Shown here: piece after piece, positions 36,517-45,467 of the stretch | Layout of the letters: every line of letters starts with the position of its first letter | Position numbering within the stretch: the stretch's first letter is position 1 | From: Rhodovulum marinum | Lineage (GTDB): Bacteria > Pseudomonadota > Alphaproteobacteria > Rhodobacterales > Rhodobacteraceae | Reading direction: 5' to 3' | Assembly (NCBI RefSeq): GCF_004343075.1 | Contig: NZ_SLXP01000019.1 | Span: 1 to 56,667, forward strand | DNA length: 56,667 nucleotides | Notes under the pieces: generated by a model | Told to the model about the DNA's origin: nothing | What the model saw: the letters and a program-made list of their open reading frames with translations, nothing else | The model's database searches: none | Position numbers and translations under genes: made by a program

Positions 36517-37803
36517 ATGCAGACGAATTTCACCGAAGAGCAGTTGCAGGACCCCGGCATCGCACGCGCGAACGAGATCCTGCGCGCCTGTGTCCACTGC
36601 GGGTTCTGCACCGCGACCTGCCCGACCTACCAGGTGCTGGGCGACGAACTCGATTCCCCGCGCGGCCGGATCTACCTGATCAAGGACATGCTGGAGAATG
36701 ACCGGCCCGCGGACGAAAAGACCGTCAAGCATATCGACCGCTGCCTGTCCTGCCTGGCCTGCATGACCACCTGCCCCTCGGGGGTGCATTACATGCACCT
36801 GGTCGACCATGCCCGCGCCCATATCGAAAAGACCTACAAGCGGCCCTTTACCGACCGGGCGCTGCGCTGGGTGCTGGCCCATGTCCTGCCCTACCCGGCG
36901 CGGTTCCGGCTGGCGATGCGGGCCGCAAAGATCGGCAAGCCCGTCGCCGCCCTGCTGCCCGATGCGCGGACCAAGGCGATGCTGGCGATGGTGCCCGAGA
37001 CCCTGCCCAAGCCCAGCCCGAACGACGCGCCGCAGGTCTTCCCGGCGCAGGGCGCGCGCAAGATGCGGGTGGCGCTGTTGACGGGTTGCGCGCAGCGGGC
37101 GCTGGACACCGATATCAACGACGCCACGATCCGGCTGCTGCGGCGGCTGGGCTGCGAGGTGGTGATCGCGCGCGGCATGGGCTGTTGCGGGGCGCTGACC
37201 CATCACATGGGGCGTGAACAGGACAGCCACGCCATGGCCGCCCGCAACATCCGCGCCTGGGGCGCCGAGATCGCGGGTGAGGGGCTGGATGCCATCGTCA
37301 TCAACACCAGCGGTTGCGGCACGACGGTCAAGGATTACGGCCACATGTTCCGCAACGATCCGCTGGCCGACCAGGCGCAGGCGGTGGCGGATCGCGCGAT
37401 GGATGTGTCCGAACTGCTGGCCCGGCTGGACCTGCCGGCAGGCGCGGGGGGCCTGCGGGTCGCCTATCACGCCGCCTGTTCGTTGCAGCACGGCCAGCAG
37501 GTCAAGACCGCGCCCAAGGACTTGCTGAAACGCGCGGGCTTCGAGGTGGTGGAACCCGCGGATTCGCACCTGTGCTGTGGTTCGGCGGGCACCTATAACC
37601 TGCTGCAACCCGAGATCTCCGCCAAGCTGAAGGACCGCAAGGTGCGCACGCTGGAAGCGAAGGACCCCCAGGTGATCGCCACGGGCAATATCGGCTGCAT
37701 GATGCAGATCGGCTCGGGCACCGAGGTGCCGGTGGTCCACACGGTGGAATTGCTGGACTGGGCCACCGGCGGGCCGCGGCCCCGCGCGCTGGGCGCGGGC
37801 TGA
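36517..37803 (+). CDS. glcF: Glycolate oxidase iron-sulfur subunit GlcF
   Basis: This 428-residue protein has two 4Fe-4S motifs near the N-terminus (CVHCGFCTATCPTYQ and CLSCLACMTTCPSG) and two CCG-type domains (GCCGALTHHMGREQD, SHLCCGSAGTYNLLQP). It takes electrons from GlcD/GlcE towards quinone. It begins 4 bases after the glcE stop, so it is co-translated. Confidence 0.95.
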   Translation: MQTNFTEEQLQDPGIARANEILRACVHCGFCTATCPTYQVLGDELDSPRGRIYLIKDMLENDRPADEKTVKHIDRCLSCLACMTTCPSGVHYMHLVDHARAHIEKTYKRPFTDRALRWVLAHVLPYPARFRLAMRAAKIGKPVAALLPDARTKAMLAMVPETLPKPSPNDAPQVFPAQGARKMRVALLTGCAQRALDTDINDATIRLLRRLGCEVVIARGMGCCGALTHHMGREQDSHAMAARNIRAWGAEIAGEGLDAIVINTSGCGTTVKDYGHMFRNDPLADQAQAVADRAMDVSELLARLDLPAGAGGLRVAYHAACSLQHGQQVKTAPKDLLKRAGFEVVEPADSHLCCGSAGTYNLLQPEISAKLKDRKVRTLEAKDPQVIATGNIGCMMQIGSGTEVPVVHTVELLDWATGGPRPRALGAG

Positions 37804-37866
37804 CCGCCGGGCGGGTCCGGCGGGCGCGGCCATATTCTTGCCGCGTCGGCCTGATAGGCGGGCGCC

Positions 37867-38697
37867 ATGCGATTGCGCTTGCCTTGTCTTCCGGCGCTGG
37901 CCGGGATGGTCCTGACCCTGTTCGCGGGCCTTGCCGCGGCGGCCGACATGCCGCTGCGCAGCCTGGCCACCGGTGACGCCGCCAAGGGCTGGGAGGCGGT
38001 CGGGCGGCTGGACCTGGGCGGCGAGGGGTTCTGTACCGGCGCGCTGATCGCCCCCGACCTGGTTCTGACCGCCGCGCATTGCCTGTTCGACAAGCTGTCG
38101 GGCGCGCCCGTCCCGCTGGCAGCCATGGAATTCCGCGCCGGCTGGCGCAATGGCCGGGCCGAAGCCTATCGCAAGCTGAGCCGCGCCATCGTGCACCCCG
38201 CGTATGATTTCGGCGACGATCCGACCATGGCGCGGGTCGCCCATGACCTGGCCCTGTTGCAGCTGGACCGGCCGATCCGGCAGCCGGGCCTGGCCCCCTT
38301 CGCCACCGCGGGCAAACCGCGCAAGGGCGACGAGGTGGGCGTGGTGTCCTACGCCCTGGGCCGGTCCGAGGCGCCCTCGCTGCAAGAGGTGTGCCAGGTG
38401 CTGGCCGGGCGGCCCGGTGTGGTGCTGATGTCCTGCGATGTCGATTTCGGCGCCTCGGGCGCGCCGGTGTTCCGGGTCGAGGACGGGGTGCCGCGCATCG
38501 TGTCGGTGGTCTCGGCCAAGGCCGAGATGTCCAGCCGCAAGGTCGCGCTGGGCACCGCGCTGGGCGACACGCTCGACCTGCTCCGGGCGCGGCTGGCGTC
38601 GGGCGAGGGCGTGATCGGCGACACCGCGCCGCCGCTGCACCGCTTCGGCCAGGGCGGCGCGCGCGCGGGCGGCGGCGCCAAGTTCGTCAGGCCCTGA
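37867..38697 (+). CDS. Exported trypsin-like serine protease (first of a tandem pair)
   Basis: This 276-residue protein has a signal peptide (about 1-25, ending AAA-ADM) and a chymotrypsin-fold domain with H71 (LTAAHCLF), D127 (VAHDLALLQL) and S197 (FGASGAPVF). Cysteines C72 and those in VCQV and SCDVDF could form disulfides. After a Gly-rich linker the protein ends in AKFVRP, a tail shared with the next gene. It is followed after 4 bases by the paralogue. The substrate is unknown; it is probably periplasmic. Confidence 0.9.
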   Translation: MRLRLPCLPALAGMVLTLFAGLAAAADMPLRSLATGDAAKGWEAVGRLDLGGEGFCTGALIAPDLVLTAAHCLFDKLSGAPVPLAAMEFRAGWRNGRAEAYRKLSRAIVHPAYDFGDDPTMARVAHDLALLQLDRPIRQPGLAPFATAGKPRKGDEVGVVSYALGRSEAPSLQEVCQVLAGRPGVVLMSCDVDFGASGAPVFRVEDGVPRIVSVVSAKAEMSSRKVALGTALGDTLDLLRARLASGEGVIGDTAPPLHRFGQGGARAGGGAKFVRP

Positions 38698-38701
38698 GCC
38701 C

Positions 38702-39514
38702 ATGCGCTGGCCCGGTCTCGCGTTTCTTGCCCTTCTGCTGCTGGCGCCGCTGCCCGCGGCGTCCGATACCGGGCTGCGCCGGCTGGGCCAGCGCGCCGAC
38801 CTTCTGGGCTGGGAGGCGGTGGGCCGGCTGGACCAGGCGGGCGGCGGGTTCTGCACCGGTGTCTTGGTCGCGCCCGACCTTGTGCTGACCGCGGCCCATT
38901 GCCTGTTCGACCGCGCCGGTCAGCGCGTCGACCCGGCGCGGCTGACCTTTCGCGCGGGGCTGTCGGACGGCACCGCCATCGCCGCGGTCGCGGGCCGCCG
39001 CGCGGTGATCCACGAGGGCTACCGCCCCGATGATCCCGACGCGATGGCCCGGCTGCGGGCCGACGCGGCGCTGGTGCAACTGGCCCGGGCGATTCCTGCG
39101 GCCGTCGCCGCACCCTTTGCCGCGGGCCGCGCGGTGGGCAAGGACGGGACGGTCAGCGTGGTGTCCTATGCCCGCGGGCGCGAGAACGCGCTGTCCTGGC
39201 AACGCGGCTGCACGGTGATCGAGCGGGCGCAAGGGCTCTACGCGTTTTCCTGCGATGTCTGGTTCGGCTCGTCGGGCGCGCCGGTGTTCGAAAACTCGTC
39301 GGGGCGGGCGCGGATCGTGTCGATCGTTTCGGCGGGCAACCGCGAGGGGGGCGAAACGGTGGCCTTCGGCACCGACGCGGCCGAGGCGCTGGACAGCTTG
39401 CGCGCGGCGCTGCGCGCCGGGCGCGGCGTCTTCCCCGCCGAGGGGGTCACGGCCCGCCGCCTGCCCGCCGGGGGCGGGGGGCGCGATATCGGCGCCCGCT
39501 TCGTGCGCCCCTGA
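38702..39514 (+). CDS. Exported trypsin-like serine protease (second of a tandem pair)
   Basis: This 270-residue paralogue of the preceding gene has signal peptide PGLAFLALLLLAPLPAAS, H66 (LTAAHCLF), D121 (LRADAALVQL) and S191 (FGSSGAPVF). The shared block GWEAVGRLD followed by FCTG indicates tandem duplication. The C-terminus is again a Gly-rich linker plus ARFVRP. Middle regions have diverged well, so the duplication is old and both catalytic sets have been kept. Confidence 0.9.
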   Translation: MRWPGLAFLALLLLAPLPAASDTGLRRLGQRADLLGWEAVGRLDQAGGGFCTGVLVAPDLVLTAAHCLFDRAGQRVDPARLTFRAGLSDGTAIAAVAGRRAVIHEGYRPDDPDAMARLRADAALVQLARAIPAAVAAPFAAGRAVGKDGTVSVVSYARGRENALSWQRGCTVIERAQGLYAFSCDVWFGSSGAPVFENSSGRARIVSIVSAGNREGGETVAFGTDAAEALDSLRAALRAGRGVFPAEGVTARRLPAGGGGRDIGARFVRP

Positions 39515-39530
39515 GACCCCCGGCCCGGGT

Positions 39531-39560
39531 CTTGAAACCGTTTTTCCCGGTTCCCAGATT
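39531..39560 (+). promoter_or_regulatory. Candidate RpoH (heat-shock) promoter of hsp20
   Basis: CTTGAAA at 39531-39537 is a perfect heat-shock -35; CCCAGATT at 39553-39560, 15 bases later, resembles the CCCCATnT -10. It lies about 90 bases upstream of hsp20, just after the protease stop codon. Confidence 0.6.
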
Positions 39561-39651
39561 CGCTCCGCGGGCGCCGCAACGGGTCCGCGAAACCTGCCCG
39601 TCCCACCATCGGGAGGGCATTCGAAACATCGCTCAGACGAGGATGAACGAC

Positions 39652-40152
39652 ATGCGACACTATGATTTCGGACCGCTTTACCGCGCCACCGTGGGCTTTG
39701 ACCGGGTGGCCGACATGATGGACCGGCTGCTGGCCAATGACCTGACCCAGCCCAGCTATCCGCCCTACAACATCGAGAAGACCGGCGAGAACGGCTATCG
39801 CATCTCGATCGCCGTGGCAGGCTTCGCCGCCGACGAGCTGTCGGTCGAGGTCAAGGAGAACGCGCTGGTGATCGCGGCGCGCAAGGCCCCCGAGGAAACC
39901 GGGCGCACCTACCTGCACCGCGGCATCGCGACCCGCGCCTTCGAGCGCCGCTTCGCGCTGGCCGACCATGTGCGGGTGACCGGGGCGAGCCATGCCGACG
40001 GCATGCTGCACGTGGACCTGCTGCGCGAGGTGCCCGAGGCGCTGAAACCCCGCCGGATCGAGATCGCGGCGGGCGGGCGGCGGGCCATCGAGGCCCGCGC
40101 CGAGGAGACGCCGGAGCAGGAGACGGCGACGGGCGAGGGCGCGGCGGTCTGA
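39652..40152 (+). CDS. Small heat-shock protein, Hsp20/IbpA type
   Basis: This 166-residue protein has an N-terminal part like IbpA (YDFGPLYRATVGFDRVADMM and SYPPYNIEKTGENGYRI), an alpha-crystallin domain (about 35-125) and a C-terminal Glu/Ala tail lacking a clear IxI motif apart from RRIEIAAGGR. The ATG giving MRHYDF is used because GAGG lies 9 bases before it; an ATG 9 bases upstream overlaps that site. It is preceded by an RpoH-type promoter and closed by a strong terminator, so it is a single-gene heat-shock unit. Confidence 0.92.
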   Translation: MRHYDFGPLYRATVGFDRVADMMDRLLANDLTQPSYPPYNIEKTGENGYRISIAVAGFAADELSVEVKENALVIAARKAPEETGRTYLHRGIATRAFERRFALADHVRVTGASHADGMLHVDLLREVPEALKPRRIEIAAGGRRAIEARAEETPEQETATGEGAAV

Positions 40153-40182
40153 CCCGCCCGGCCGGACCGGCCGAAAAGACGA

Positions 40183-40211
40183 GGCGCGCGGGCAGGTTCC
40201 GCGCGCCTTTT
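40183..40211 (+). terminator. Intrinsic terminator of hsp20
   Basis: A perfect 9-bp stem GGCGCGCGG (40183-40191) with CCGCGCGCC (40199-40207), a 7-base loop, then TTTT, 30 bases after the hsp20 stop. Confidence 0.85.
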
Positions 40212-40276
40212 GCGTTCGGGGCCGTCGGTCGGGGGGGCCTTTGGTTTCGCCCCGGCTGTCGCCGGGGCGACCGGCT

Positions 40277-40326
40277 GGGGGGCGCCGCCCCCCAGACCCC
40301 CAGGGGTATTTCAGCCAAGAAGAAGA
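40277..40326 (+). repeat. Intergenic hairpin repeat, copy D (second hairpin missing)
   Basis: Stem GGGGGGC-GCC-GCCCCCC (40277-40293), then a shortened middle AGACCCCCAGGGGTATTTC and tail AGCCAAGAAGAAG. The GTCC/GGAC hairpin is absent. It sits between the convergent hsp20 and EF-G-like genes, after the hsp20 terminator. Confidence 0.75.
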
Positions 40327-40372
40327 ACCGGACTGCCGAAGTCGGTGGATCGGCCATCCTGCGGCGCGGGTC

Positions 40373-42307
40373 TCAGGCCAGTTCCGCCGCGCGCGCCTCG
40401 CGGATGCGGTCGGCATCCTTGCCGTGCAATTCCTCGTAATGGTCGAACCGGCTTTCGAACCAGGCCGTGCCGTGGGTCAGCCCGCCCAGCGCCTGGAACA
40501 GGTCCTCCTTGGCGGCCGCGGGCAGCAGGGCCTGGAACACGTCCCAGCCGCGGGCCTGCCCGTGCGGCTCGAAGCCCAGCACCTGCCCCTTGAGGCTGCC
40601 GGCCAGCGCCACCAGCGCGCCGGAATAGACCGTGGGCACGTGGATCGCCACCCGCTCGACCGGCTGCAGCACCACGGCACCGGCCTTTTCCAGGGCCTCG
40701 CGCACGCCGGTCTTGGCCGCGGTGCGGAAGGCGTGGTCGGAACTGTCGACCGCGTGGGGTTTGCCGTCGGTCAGCGTCACCGCCACATCGACCACCGGAA
40801 AGCCCAGCGGCCCCTGTTCCATCGCCTCGCGCGCGCCGGCCTCGACCGCGGGGATATAGTTCTTGGGCACCGCGCCGCCCTTCACCGTGTCGTCGAAGGC
40901 AAAGCCCGCGCCGCGGCCCTGGGGCCGGATCGTCAGTTGCACATCGGCGAACTGCCCCGCGCCGCCGGTCTGCTTGCGGTGGCGGTGATGGGTTTCGACG
41001 GTTCGGGTGATGGTTTCGCGGTAGATGCCCGACACGGGATGTTCGCTGGCCTCGATGCCGAAATCCTCGGCCAGCTTGGCCAGCACCCGGCGCATGTGGA
41101 TCGGCCCCTGAAGCCGCGCGACCAGGTGGCCCGTTTCGCTGTCCTGGGTCAGCTCCATCCCCGGGTCGGCGGCCGCGATCCGGGCCAGCGCCGCCGACAG
41201 CCGCACGTCGTCGCGTTCGTTCGCGGGCACCAGCACGCGCGCATAGGCGGGCGGGCGGCCGCGGGTCCAGCCGGGCAGTTCCTCGGCCTCTGTCGCGGTA
41301 TAGGCAAAGCCCGGCTCCAGGTGATCCGACTTCACCGCCACGGCCAGCGTGCCGGGGTCCAGCGGTTCGGGCACCGGCTTGCCGTCGATCCCGGCCAGGT
41401 TGCCGATGGTGCCGCCGGCCAGCGGGCTGCCATGCTGCACCGGGCTGCCCAGCGCCCGGATCAGGGTGGACTTGCCGACATGTTTCTTCGTGTCGCCCGC
41501 CACCCCGATGGCCAGCGGCGCCGCGACGCCGAGGCGCAGCCCGATCGCCTCCATCCCCGGGGCCTCGTGGCGCAGCGCCTTCATCAGCCGGGTCAGGCCG
41601 TTGCCGTGGCTGGCCGCGCCCAGGTAGGCGGCCATCACCGCGTTGTCGCGATGGGCCTCGGCCAGCACCTTGTAGACCTCTTCGGTGGGCGGCGCGCGGT
41701 CCTCGATCAGCTGTTCCATCAGGTGGTCGTCGAAATCGGCCAGGTGTTCCAGCAGCTCGGCGCGGGCCTCCTGTTCGCGGTCATGCAGGTCGTCGGGGAT
41801 CTCGATCAGTTTCGAGGGCTGGCCCTCCTGGTACTGGAACGCGCGTTCCGAGATCAGGTCGACCGCGCCCACCACGTGGCCGTCCGCGTCGCGGATCGGC
41901 GCCTGGCGCAGCACGATATGGTGGTTGGCATAGGCCTGCAGGGCGCCGACGATGTCGCGGATGCGGGCCTCGTCCTGGTCCATCTTGTTGATGAAGACGA
42001 AGCAGGGCACGTCGGATTGTTCCACCAGCCGCAGATAGGGCGCGGCCAGCACCGCGGCGTCGGGTTCGGGCGGCACGCACAGGATCGCGGCGTCGCTGGC
42101 GGCCAGCGCCTCGCCCGCATGGCCCAGGTAATCGGGCCCGCCCGCGATGTCGAAGCCCGCCCAGGGTTCGCCCAGGTAGGTGAACTGGCTGACCGTCAGG
42201 GCGTCGGTGAACCGGGCGGTGACGGGGCGCCCGTCCAGTTCGCTCAGGGCTTTCAGCAGGGTCGACTTGCCCGCCTGCGAGGGGCCCAGGATCGTGAAAC
42301 AGCGCAT
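40373..42307 (-). CDS. Elongation factor G-like GTPase (EF-G2/FusA2-like) with degenerate G motifs
   Basis: This 644-residue protein has the EF-G domain order (GTPase, domain II, and domains III-V with ETITRTVETHHRHRKQTGGAGQ and GSLKGQVLGFEPHG). It is shorter than canonical EF-G (about 690-700). The P-loop is present (GPSQAGKST, residues 8-16) and NKMD is at 107-110, but the G3 element reads DIAG at 53-56 instead of DTPG with the catalytic His, and the G2 RGITI element is missing. It is unlikely to be the main translocase; possibly a ribosome-associated or stress factor. GGAGG lies 10 bases before the ATG. Confidence 0.85.
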   Translation of the reverse strand: MRCFTILGPSQAGKSTLLKALSELDGRPVTARFTDALTVSQFTYLGEPWAGFDIAGGPDYLGHAGEALAASDAAILCVPPEPDAAVLAAPYLRLVEQSDVPCFVFINKMDQDEARIRDIVGALQAYANHHIVLRQAPIRDADGHVVGAVDLISERAFQYQEGQPSKLIEIPDDLHDREQEARAELLEHLADFDDHLMEQLIEDRAPPTEEVYKVLAEAHRDNAVMAAYLGAASHGNGLTRLMKALRHEAPGMEAIGLRLGVAAPLAIGVAGDTKKHVGKSTLIRALGSPVQHGSPLAGGTIGNLAGIDGKPVPEPLDPGTLAVAVKSDHLEPGFAYTATEAEELPGWTRGRPPAYARVLVPANERDDVRLSAALARIAAADPGMELTQDSETGHLVARLQGPIHMRRVLAKLAEDFGIEASEHPVSGIYRETITRTVETHHRHRKQTGGAGQFADVQLTIRPQGRGAGFAFDDTVKGGAVPKNYIPAVEAGAREAMEQGPLGFPVVDVAVTLTDGKPHAVDSSDHAFRTAAKTGVREALEKAGAVVLQPVERVAIHVPTVYSGALVALAGSLKGQVLGFEPHGQARGWDVFQALLPAAAKEDLFQALGGLTHGTAWFESRFDHYEELHGKDADRIREARAAELA

Positions 42308-42621
42308 GGAATGACATCCTCCGATCGGTCGCGTGGCACGGGTTATGGCTCGCGTGCCCTGCGCGCCGGCCGATGTGCTGCGCCCGGACCGGAGGCCGTT
42401 TCGTCGGCCTGCCCCGGCCGTCGGGTGCGGCCGCCGAAGGCGCCGGGCCGCTGTCCCGTCTGCCCCGATGTTCCCCGTTAACGTCAGGCCCGGTCAAGGC
42501 AAATCTGGGGTCATCGGGACGCACCACGGGGGCCGTGCGGGCCGGGGTGTCGCAGGCCGGGTTCATCCCCCGTTAACGGGCGGCGTGCAACGTGACCCTG
42601 TTCTGATTAGGCGGAGATACG
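42308..42621. other. Divergent control region with repeated GTTAAC sites
   Basis: This is a 314-bp gap between the EF-G-like and globin genes without an ORF of note. CCCCGTTAACG occurs twice (42473-42483 and 42567-42577); the second is part of the 12-bp palindrome CCCGTTAACGGG. The repeated site, 94 bp apart and 45 bp before the globin start, may be an operator for the globin gene. Confidence 0.4.
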
Positions 42622-43056
42622 ATGGAAGCGCGCGCCCGGAAAATCGTCGTCGAAAGCGCGGGGCCGATCTTTGCGGCCAAGGGGCGCTTTGCCGACTTCT
42701 TTTACCAGCACCTGTTCGACCTCGCGCCCGAGACGCGCGCCCTGTTCCGGCGCGACCTTCACAGGCAGAAACGCATGCTGATGGCGGCGCTGGCCATGGT
42801 CGTGGGGGTGCTTGGCGACCGCGACAGGCTGGCGGCCACGGCGGCGCATCTGGGCCGCGTGCATGCCAACCGGCGGGTGCGGCACGCCCACATGATGCTG
42901 GGCCAACGGGCCTTCGACCTGGCGCTGGCCGATTTCTACGGCCCCGCCTGCACCGATGAAATGCGCATCGCGTGGCAATCGGCCTATGCGCAGGTGCTGG
43001 AAATGATGGAGATCGCCCCCGATCCCTGCGCGCTGGCCGAAACCGGCACCGCCTGA
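42622..43056 (+). CDS. Single-domain globin
   Basis: This 144-residue haem protein of the flavohaemoglobin-like globin class has B/C helices FFYQHLFDLAPETRALF, a distal region FRRDLHRQKRMLMAALAMVV and the proximal haem ligand H81 in LGRVHANRRV, followed by the GxxAFDLAL helix. There is no reductase domain and no signalling domain. Its role could be oxygen or nitric-oxide handling; neither is provable from sequence. Confidence 0.85.
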   Translation: MEARARKIVVESAGPIFAAKGRFADFFYQHLFDLAPETRALFRRDLHRQKRMLMAALAMVVGVLGDRDRLAATAAHLGRVHANRRVRHAHMMLGQRAFDLALADFYGPACTDEMRIAWQSAYAQVLEMMEIAPDPCALAETGTA

Positions 43057-43073
43057 GGGCCCGGGGGCCCCGC

Positions 43074-44546
43074 TCAGACCGACATGCAGATGTATTTCAT
43101 CTCCAGGTAATCCTCCATGCCGTGCCGGCTGCCCTCGCGGCCCAGCCCCGATTGCTTGACACCGCCAAAGGGCGCCACCTCGGTCGAGATGATGCCGGTA
43201 TTCACCCCCACGATCCCGTATTCCAGCGCCTCGGCCACCTTGTAGACCCGGCTCAGGTCGCGGGCATAGAAATAGGACGCCAGCCCGAAGATCGTGTCGT
43301 TCGCCATCGCGATCACGTCGTCCTCGGTCTCGAACCGGAACAGGGGCGCGACGGGGCCAAAGGTCTCCTCGCAGGCGAACTGCATCTCCTGCGTGGCGCC
43401 GGTGACCACGGTGGGTTCAAAGAACGTGCCGCCGCGGGCGTGCCGCTGGCCGCCCGACAGCACCTGCGCGCCCTTGGCGGTGGCGTCGGCGATATGCTCC
43501 TCGACCTTGGCCAGCGCGTCGTCGGAAATCAGCGGGCCAAGGTCGGTGCCGTCGTCCAGCCCGTCGCCCACACGCAACCGCGCCACCGCCGCGGCCAGTT
43601 TCTCGGCGAAGGCGTCATAAACGCCCGCCTGCACATACAGGCGGTTGGCGCAGACGCAGGTCTGGCCGTTGTTGCGGAACTTGCAGGCGATGGCGCCCTC
43701 GACGGCGGCATCCAGATCGGCGTCGTCGAACACGATGAAGGGCGCGTTCCCGCCCAGTTCCATCGAACATTTCATCACCTGTTCGGCAGCCTGCTTCAGC
43801 AGGATGCGCCCCACCTCGGTCGACCCGGTAAAGGTGATCTTGCGCACGGTCGGATTTTCGCAGAACTCGCGGCCGATCTCCGACGACCGCGACGATGTCA
43901 CCACCGACAGCACCCCCTTGGGCACACCCGCGCGCTCGGCCAGCACCGCCATGGCCAGCGCCGAAAGCGGCGTCTCGCCCGCGGGCTTGATCACCATCGA
44001 ACAGCCCGCCGCCAGCGCCGGGCCCGCCTTGCGGGTGATCATCGCGTTGGGAAAGTTCCACGGCGTGATCGCCGCCGTCACCCCGATCGGCTGGCGGATC
44101 ACGGTCAGCCGCTTGTCGGCCTGGTGGCCCGGGATCGTCTCGCCATAGATGCGCTTGGCCTCTTCGGCGAACCACTCGATGAACGACGCGCCATAGGCGA
44201 TCTCGCCGCGGGATTCGCTCATCGGCTTGCCCATCTCGGCGGTCAGGATCACTGCCAGGTCCTCTTGCGCGGCCATCATCAGGTCGAACCAGCGGCGCAG
44301 GATGTTCGCGCGTTCCTTGGCGGTCTTCGCGGCCCAGTCCTTTTGCGCGACATGCGCGGCCTCGATCGCGCGGGCGGTTTCGGCGCGGGTCAGGTCGGGC
44401 ACGGTGCAGATCACCTTGCCGGTGGCCGGGTTCACCACCTCGAACGTCGCGCCGTCATCGGCGTCGATCCACCGGCCGCCGACATGGGCCTGCGTCACCA
44501 GCAGGTCGGAATCCCTCAGAAGGCTCTTGAGATCGCTTGCGGGCAT
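43074..44546 (-). CDS. gabD: NAD(P)-dependent succinate-semialdehyde dehydrogenase
   Basis: This 490-residue aldehyde dehydrogenase has PWNFPNAMITRKAGPALAAG, the catalytic glutamate in SMELGGNAPFIVFDDADLD and the catalytic cysteine in NNGQTCVCANR. The second Cys two residues later and the C-terminal GGVKQSGLGREGS match GabD, which oxidises succinate semialdehyde to succinate in GABA breakdown. GGGAGG lies 8 bases upstream. No gabT or gabP lies beside it. Glutarate-semialdehyde activity is an alternative. Confidence 0.88.
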   Translation of the reverse strand: MPASDLKSLLRDSDLLVTQAHVGGRWIDADDGATFEVVNPATGKVICTVPDLTRAETARAIEAAHVAQKDWAAKTAKERANILRRWFDLMMAAQEDLAVILTAEMGKPMSESRGEIAYGASFIEWFAEEAKRIYGETIPGHQADKRLTVIRQPIGVTAAITPWNFPNAMITRKAGPALAAGCSMVIKPAGETPLSALAMAVLAERAGVPKGVLSVVTSSRSSEIGREFCENPTVRKITFTGSTEVGRILLKQAAEQVMKCSMELGGNAPFIVFDDADLDAAVEGAIACKFRNNGQTCVCANRLYVQAGVYDAFAEKLAAAVARLRVGDGLDDGTDLGPLISDDALAKVEEHIADATAKGAQVLSGGQRHARGGTFFEPTVVTGATQEMQFACEETFGPVAPLFRFETEDDVIAMANDTIFGLASYFYARDLSRVYKVAEALEYGIVGVNTGIISTEVAPFGGVKQSGLGREGSRHGMEDYLEMKYICMSV

Positions 44547-44596
44547 CGGTCATCCTCCCTTCCGTTCGGGCGCAGGCAAACACGGAGGGCGGGGAA

Positions 44597-45418
44597 ATGT
44601 CCAGTGACGAGGGCGGGATCGACTGGGACGACGCCTATGCCAATGCCGCGCACATTGCGGGCGCCGACGCCTACCCGCCGCGCTGGGCCGCCGCGGCGGC
44701 CGCGTTCCGGGCCGGCGCGCGCGGCGAAACCGACCTGCCCTATGGCGACCACCCGCGCCAGCGCTTCGACATCTTCCTGCCCGCGGGGCGGGCGCTTGGG
44801 CTGGCGGTGTTCGTCCATGGCGGCTATTGGCTGCGCTTCGACAAGTCGGTCTGGTCGCACCTGGCGGCCGGGCCGCTGGCCCGCGGCTGGGCGGTGGCGA
44901 TGCCCTCCTACCGGCTGGCCCCCGAGGTGCCCATCGCCGCCATCACCGCCGATATCGCCGCCGCGCTGCCGGTCATGGCGCGGCTGGTGCCCGGGCCGCT
45001 GGCGCTGGCCGGCCATTCCGCGGGCGGGCATCTGGTGGCGCGGATGCTGTGCGCCGATGTCGGCTTGCCCCGGGCCGTGGCCGAACGCCTCGCCCGCGTG
45101 GTGCCGATCTCGCCGGTGTCGGACCTGCGCCCGCTGCTGCGCACCCGGATGAACGACAGCTTCCGCCTGGACGACGCCGCCGCCCGCGCCGAAAGCCCGG
45201 TCTGCCACGCGCCGCGCCTCGGCGTTCCGGTCACCGTCTGGGTGGGCGCCGACGAACGCCCGGTCTTCCTCGACCAGGCGCGCTGGCTGGCCGAGGCCTG
45301 GCCGGGCACCGATCTGCACATCGCCCCAGGCCTGCACCATTTCGACGTGATCGAGGGGCTGACCCGCCCCGACAGCCCCCTGACCGAGGCGGTCATCGGC
45401 CCCGGCGCGGGGGGCTGA
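44597..45418 (+). CDS. Alpha/beta hydrolase, kynurenine-formamidase-like
   Basis: This 273-residue hydrolase has an oxyanion motif HGGYWLRFDKSVW, nucleophile S141 in LAGHSAGGHLVARM, the acid in VTVWVGADERPVF and His in GLHHFDVIEGL. The HGGYW motif is a mark of the alpha/beta-hydrolase class of arylformamidase, which opens N-formylkynurenine in tryptophan breakdown. No kynurenine genes are adjacent, so the substrate stays an inference. It is divergent from gabD with a 50-bp gap; GGAGG is upstream. Confidence 0.8.
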   Translation: MSSDEGGIDWDDAYANAAHIAGADAYPPRWAAAAAAFRAGARGETDLPYGDHPRQRFDIFLPAGRALGLAVFVHGGYWLRFDKSVWSHLAAGPLARGWAVAMPSYRLAPEVPIAAITADIAAALPVMARLVPGPLALAGHSAGGHLVARMLCADVGLPRAVAERLARVVPISPVSDLRPLLRTRMNDSFRLDDAAARAESPVCHAPRLGVPVTVWVGADERPVFLDQARWLAEAWPGTDLHIAPGLHHFDVIEGLTRPDSPLTEAVIGPGAGG

Positions 45419-45467
45419 CACCGCGCCCCGCGCGTCGCTGCGATGCAGCGAAAGCGCATATAAAAGT

